Below, one piece after another: positions 59,267 through 64,000 of a stretch of 64,000 nucleotides of DNA. Source of the stretch: Trichobilharzia regenti (taxonomy: Eukaryota; Platyhelminthes; Trematoda; Strigeidida; Schistosomatidae); NCBI GenBank assembly GCA_944472135.2, contig OX235262.1:90308903-90372902 (forward strand), in the 5' to 3' direction. A program made the position numbers and the translations under genes. The notes under the pieces are model-generated. The model had not been told where the DNA came from and ran no database searches. It saw only the letters and a program-made list of their open reading frames with translations. Every line of letters begins with the position of its first letter. Within the stretch, counting starts at the first letter, position 1.

Positions 59267-59651
59267 AAGGTTTCAAATCCACTAAACTAATTTTTATATT
59301 TTATAATTTTACTTCACTATTCACCCATACCCTCTGAACTCTCCACCATAATATGTATAAATTAACCCTGTTGTTGTATCTTGTATTTTGTCTCTAGTCC
59401 ATTCTTGTTTCAAAGCGAAGTCTGAACTTTACTCCCTTGCTAATTACTATATAAATAATTACTCTTTTAACACAAAATAATTCTCTACGTACAACAGCAG
59501 TGCTTATACTTTCTATCTGTAGGTTGAAATCATTGTAAAACGAATTTTGAGAAATTTTGTGATATAATTTATTTATTTAGGATGTGTGCTGTTGAAGAGA
59601 ATCCACGAAATAAGACGAGCTCGTATTATCCTGTAAATATGTTCTTTCTTC

Positions 59652-60229
59652 CTTCATTCAAACTAATAAAGGGAACCGGCTCTATGAGAAGTTTCTTTGT
59701 AAAAAGAATTATTTTCGTAAGTTGATGGGTTAACGAGCATGGTTCATTTATGTCGCAGCTATGCATCAGCCATGAGAATCATCGAAAAACTACCAGTAAT
59801 GGATAACTTTGTCAGTCTGATTCGAATCTGTTTTGCAATATATATACGTGACACGTAAATAACCTAGATAATGATCATTAGGTTCGAACAGAACACACTG
59901 CCACTTAGTATTGTGTTTTTCAAGCTTTCTTCTAACTCTTGAAGTACTCTGACAAGCTCACACTACAATATGGCAGCAATAAGAATGATCCCACGAAAGC
60001 CTGTAGATGAACATTGCTGAAGAGTTCAAACTTATGATGAAAGAGATTTCCTGTGCTACTAGATTTTAATGGTTTTACTCGCTCATGTTGGCTGGTCATT
60101 AAAGCTATATTGAAGGTGTTTAGGGTTTATTATGGGTAACACAAAAATGTCCAATGAAAAGCTCAAATGAGTCCATTTGATTGGATTATTTACCTTTTTT
60201 TAACAGACCTTCCAGCATTCGAAAACATA
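59652..60229. repeat. Mostly unrecognised; one hammerhead-like remnant
   Basis: CTGAAGA at 60017-60023 with GAAA at 60039-60042 and no stem II; similar context to the 38.2 kb remnant (cattgctgaagagt). Nothing else recognised. Confidence 0.3.
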
Positions 60230-60705
60230 TCCTTGTTTGACTGGTAGGGGGATTTCATCACGAGCTGACATCGGTTAAATAACCATTGGAAAACCTGGTG
60301 TTTACTGGAGATCGGCCCTACTTAGGCAGTGTCCTGGGGTTCTAGTGGGAAGCCAGGACCAGAAGGATACAGCAGGTTGAAGGTGAGGACAATTACTTAT
60401 CGAAGAAGCCATTTCGAAGTGGTCCCGCTACATCATGAATTGGCAGAAGTTAGAATTCATCGGCTGGCCATTGGATCGAGTCCCAGTGGCTTAATGGTCT
60501 ACGAGCACTATGGCCTTGTAACCAGAAGGTCCTGTGTTCATACCCTATTTGATAGATGCGTACTGTGGATAATCTCAAACTAGTCTGACAAAACAGCTGT
60601 CCAGTACTCCCAGCTGGTTTTTCAATGGTTCTTTAACTGATGTCAGCTCATGATGAAATCCTCCAACCAAACAAATATAATCCCTACAAACCAATATCTG
60701 AGAAT
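60230..60705 (+). repeat. HHR-SINE with inverted 3' end in front
   Basis: 60245-60298 is an inverted partial 3' end (gatttcatcacgagctgaca). The plus-strand element follows with tRNA-like head (agtggcttaatggtctacga) and a decayed hammerhead (TGGATAA, stem II GTC/GAC, AAAAC). It ends cctacaaaccaatatct. Confidence 0.72.
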
Positions 60706-61714
60706 ATCGTTATTTTCCAATCTGCTTCAAATTTCACTTTATATCATATCGTTTGGTATTTCAAAATGACTGTCAGTAGATTGAAAATTCGTCATTAATT
60801 TTCCTAGGCTTAAAATATAAGCCATATTGTAATTTTATTTAAATACATGTAACTCCTAGTAGAATACAGTTATGTCGAAATATTTAAATATACAATCAAT
60901 GATACGCAAAGTTTTTTAGATGTACTTAAAAGTCACTCACGTAATTAATTTCTTCCTTTTTATTGTCTCCCCTACTTGTGTTAAAATCATTGCATAAAAA
61001 GGCATCTTTTCATGCGTCACTTTTGTAGTCTATCTGATATTAATAGTATACATGCGTGCATTTCTTTCTAATCACTTGAGAAGACAGACATTAGGATAGT
61101 TTGAGAGATGCAAGTGGTCGAATTATTTAAAAGTCATTCAAAAGACACAGGATTATGAGCGAATTGGCATCTGCAAACATTTGTTTCTAATATATATTTG
61201 AGAAGGCTTATCAATATGTTGGTTAGTTTCAATTCTATTCGAGTTGAAAGATAATGACTAATGGCAGTTTAAATAGTTTAGAATAAGTGTACCCAAATTC
61301 TAGTTCACTTATACCGAATGATTCTCTGTATATACTAGCCATATGCCTTATACTATCAACCGAAGATGATTGGAATGATAGTCCACTGAATGCATCCAGT
61401 TGTTTGCCCAGTCATTCAAATAATTGTGGTCCTATTTAAATTATAATTAAGATATAAAAATTTAATTGTGCTTGTATCTTACACACATGCTAGATGTCAT
61501 CAGTCTTTGTCAATTTAGTAGCCTTGTGAGCAGTTTTGTAGATCGAATTTGTTTACATGGCACAAAAGGAAACAACTCATTATAGGCTTATCGTTTGATT
61601 GGTTATTTACTACTGTTTTTTTGTTGTGTTGCGACACCTACAATTAATGCTAATGCATGAATGACCCACTGCATTTTCGGTCCTAAGTTATTCTGATTTG
61701 TAACTAATTCATAT
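60706..61714. other. Nothing recognised
   Basis: AT-rich, no feature supported. Confidence 0.3.
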
Positions 61715-62095
61715 TTTTACGAGTTGATCACGGATTGATATCAGTTAGGGAACCATTGAAAACCAGCACTGGAGTACTGGACAGCTGCTGTTTCATCCCA
61801 CTAGTTTGGGAATCATCGGAAGTACGCACCCACTGGGATTCGAACTCAGGGCCTTCCGGTTACAAGACAAGCTGGCTCGTATACCATTCAGCCACTGGGA
61901 CCCGATTCAATGGCCAACGCATGAATTCGAACTTCTACCAATTCGTGATTTAGCGCGACCCCAACCATTGTCGTTGGTGGGACATCCGTCTACACACGTG
62001 ACATCTAACTGGACCTCACTGGTCACGACTTCTCACCAGAACTCAGGAAACTCCAACGTGTAGCAAGTCACCAGCGAGCATCAGATTAATTTTAT
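61715..62095 (-). repeat. HHR-SINE, minus copy of an opposed pair
   Basis: Minus strand: 5' region, tRNA-like head (ggtcccagtggctgaatggt, B box gagttcgaatccc), hammerhead CCGATGA with stem II TCCCA/TGGGA and GAAAC, then the acgagttgatcacggattga end. U4 of the core is C, so activity is doubtful. Confidence 0.75.
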
Positions 62096-62431
62096 ATAGT
62101 TTGGTTTGTAAGGGTTAGTTATGTTTTTACGAGTTGATCACGGATTGATATCAGTTGGGGTCGCGCTAAATCACGAATTGGTAGAAGTTCGAATTCATGC
62201 GTTGGCCATTGAATCGGGTCCCAGTGGCTGAATGGTATACGAGGTTGCCTTGTAACCGGAAGGTCCTGGGTTCGAATCCCAGTGGGTACGTACTTCCGAT
62301 GATTCCCAAACTAGTGGGATGAAACAGCAGCTGTCCAGTATTCCAGTGCTGGTTTTCAATGGTTCTCTAACTGATATCAATCCGTGATCAACTCGTAAAA
62401 ACATAACTAACCCTTACAAACCAAAACTATA
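62096..62431 (+). repeat. HHR-SINE with 60-base terminal inverted repeats
   Basis: Ends 62096-62155 and 62370-62431 are inverted copies of about 60 bases with one base indel. Between them lie a well-preserved tRNA-like head (62219-62285; A-box-like tggctgaatggtatacgagg, B box gggttcgaatccc) and a hammerhead with the CCGATGA core. Plus-strand partner of the copy directly to the left. Confidence 0.8.
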
Positions 62432-64000
62432 GAAAACTAATTCACATGATTGATAATCATCAAAAGAATCACGACTGTTTCATTGCTACATATTAGAAGT
62501 TGTGATAAGAGATATTTGAGTAATGACTTATATGCATTATACAATTAAAAAAGGTTATCTGATATAAGTAGGCGGTAACATGACAAGACAAATTAGACTA
62601 TTCAGCAGAGATTCAATTGGACTCGTTTATGTACACCAGTATTTAAGTTTACTGTTCAAATTCCATTCTGATCATATTCTTATGCATTTTAACGGGATAA
62701 TGATATTGTGTGGTCTGTGCTATATGGATAAGGGCAAAATATGAAATTAGCGTTTAAAGGATATTATTCCAGGGGAAGAAGTGCTTATTCCTCATATCTG
62801 GGTTTAGTTTGCGTCGTGGTCTGGAAATATTCTCATTGGATAACTTTTTGTACCTTCGCTCAACTCCATATCGATCACCGACCAGTCAAGACAGTTTATT
62901 GTTGATTGACCTAACCGACATTTAATGCAGTTAAAAATGTTTAAATATGCTTTTTACCTTAATAAGAAACGTCCGTTACTATTTCTCTGATTTTCTGTCG
63001 TTACAGTGCTACCTAATCCGACACAAATGAATTTAGCATCGTTTTCATCTTAATTAACTCACTTATTTTTGTTACAAAGAAAAAAACACGATGAAATAGT
63101 TAGAAAGTATTTCATACAAATATTGTTATATTCAACTGATAAGGTCTACTAAGTTTGATTCTATTATTTTCATAAAAAAAGGTATTTTAATGACTCGACC
63201 AATTATTGGCTTTCACTCTATAGCTGACTCTTTGTTTTGTTTGCATTAGTACGGAATAGTTGATCTTATATAATTGGTTGCATCTTTTTGAATTTAACTA
63301 TTCAAGTTATGCAAGTTCCTAAAACTTTGCCTGTGCCTTTTCGTTAAATGTAGTTGGGTAGTGGTAAATTACAACGTTTGGTACATTAAGAAGCGTAAAA
63401 ACACAAGGGGACTTACGTGTACACCTTTATAGTCAGATTATGTAAGCATCAGACTGACGTTCATTGCATGAAGGTTTCGTTTGCTGATGAATTCCCCATT
63501 TCATCGCTCAAAAGTTCATTTATTCATTGAAAGGCTGATGGTAGGCGAAAATTAAAGAACAAAAGAAGACTTCCTCTTAAAACACCACTCAAATTATGGG
63601 TACTTTGAAGAAAACGATTATCAAAAACATCCTGCTGATTTATATCGATTTTCATTGTTTCAGTCTAGTGAATGCAGGTTGATGAAAGTTACTTTGATTA
63701 TTCAGTGATCACTTTACTAATCACTCCATGTCTTCTGATAGGTGTTACACGCATTGATAAAGAGCTACAAGTGATCCTCTAGGCGGTTTCTTCAAAATGC
63801 CAGTGACATATAAATCTCAAGGAAAACAGAATAATAACAGATGGGTGGTAGTCATTTGCTTTTAACGTCTAACTTCAGTGCCACTCAACTAGTGAGAAAA
63901 GACTAATGTTAAAAGTATCTTAGTATTTTGCCAATCGTTGGTGGAAATCATTTATTTGAACTCTATGGAGTAAAGTCTACTTTCATCTTGAAGCGAGGGT
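62432..64000. other. Nothing recognised
   Basis: AT-rich to the window end. No exon, RNA gene or repeat supported. Confidence 0.3.

Larger units (their letters stand above)
57246..59651 (-). mobile_element. 5'-truncated Penelope-like element flanked by inverted arms
   Basis: Inverted arms at 57246-57737 (about 490 bases) and 58942-59651 (same, plus a 233-base SINE insertion) enclose a minus-strand PLE coding fragment. PLEs are known for terminal repeats (pLTRs) in direct or inverted layout and for 5' truncation. The arms are highly similar over their full length (for example acgagctcgtcttatttcg in both). Confidence 0.85.

Overview
The window looks like a blood-fluke (Schistosoma-type) nuclear genome. 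It is AT-rich, has small exons with GTAAGT donors and long introns, and is packed with Penelope-like elements (PLEs), RTE-like and CR1/SR1-like LINE fragments, Gypsy-type LTR elements, tRNA-derived SINEs, (TA)n tracts and Smalpha-like repeats that carry hammerhead ribozymes (HHRs). Species cannot be fixed from sequence alone.

Two convergent host genes form the backbone. A plus-strand gene (six exons, 1158-12766, about 379 codons seen, 5' end outside the window) encodes a protein with one C2H2 zinc finger in its fifth visible exon and a basic C-terminus. A minus-strand gene (seven exons, 46415 down to 17922, about 886 codons seen, 5' end not identified) encodes a FLYWCH-type zinc-finger protein with long Ser/Asn/Thr-rich exons. 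Every exon junction in both genes was checked by hand for GT/AG and codon phase, and all agree. The 5.2 kb between the two stop codons holds a very compact LTR element with two identical LTRs.

The remaining sequence is mostly mobile DNA. From left to right: internally deleted RTE-like LINE (3.4-4.1 kb); PLE RT fragment (6.4-7.0); palindrome with two oppositely oriented HHRs around a tRNA-like loop (8.3-8.55); RTE and CR1 tails (9.5-10.8); mini LTR element (13.4-14.5); RTE tail (18.9-19.8); several HHR-SINE copies (21.5, 22.5, 27.6, 32.1, 33.7, 43.8, 50.7, 53.0, 55.9, 60.2, 61.7-62.4); broken PLE with RT and GIY-YIG (24.4-26.2); RTE-type LINE pseudogenes (33.2, 39.7-40.7, 44.5-45.0); CR1-like LINE (36.7-37.7); an LTR element encoding Gag, zinc knuckles, a coiled coil and an integrase-like tail (47.7-49.8); and a 50-60 kb block of PLEs, each with an inverted-repeat arrangement.

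The most interesting pattern is that PLEs and HHR-SINEs both repeatedly end in inverted duplications of their own 3' parts and both carry hammerhead cores, which suggests shared mobilisation. A second pattern is that one tRNA-derived SINE head (gtgcgtcggtggcac...) occurs with two different tails, each resembling the 3' end of a different LINE family in the same window.
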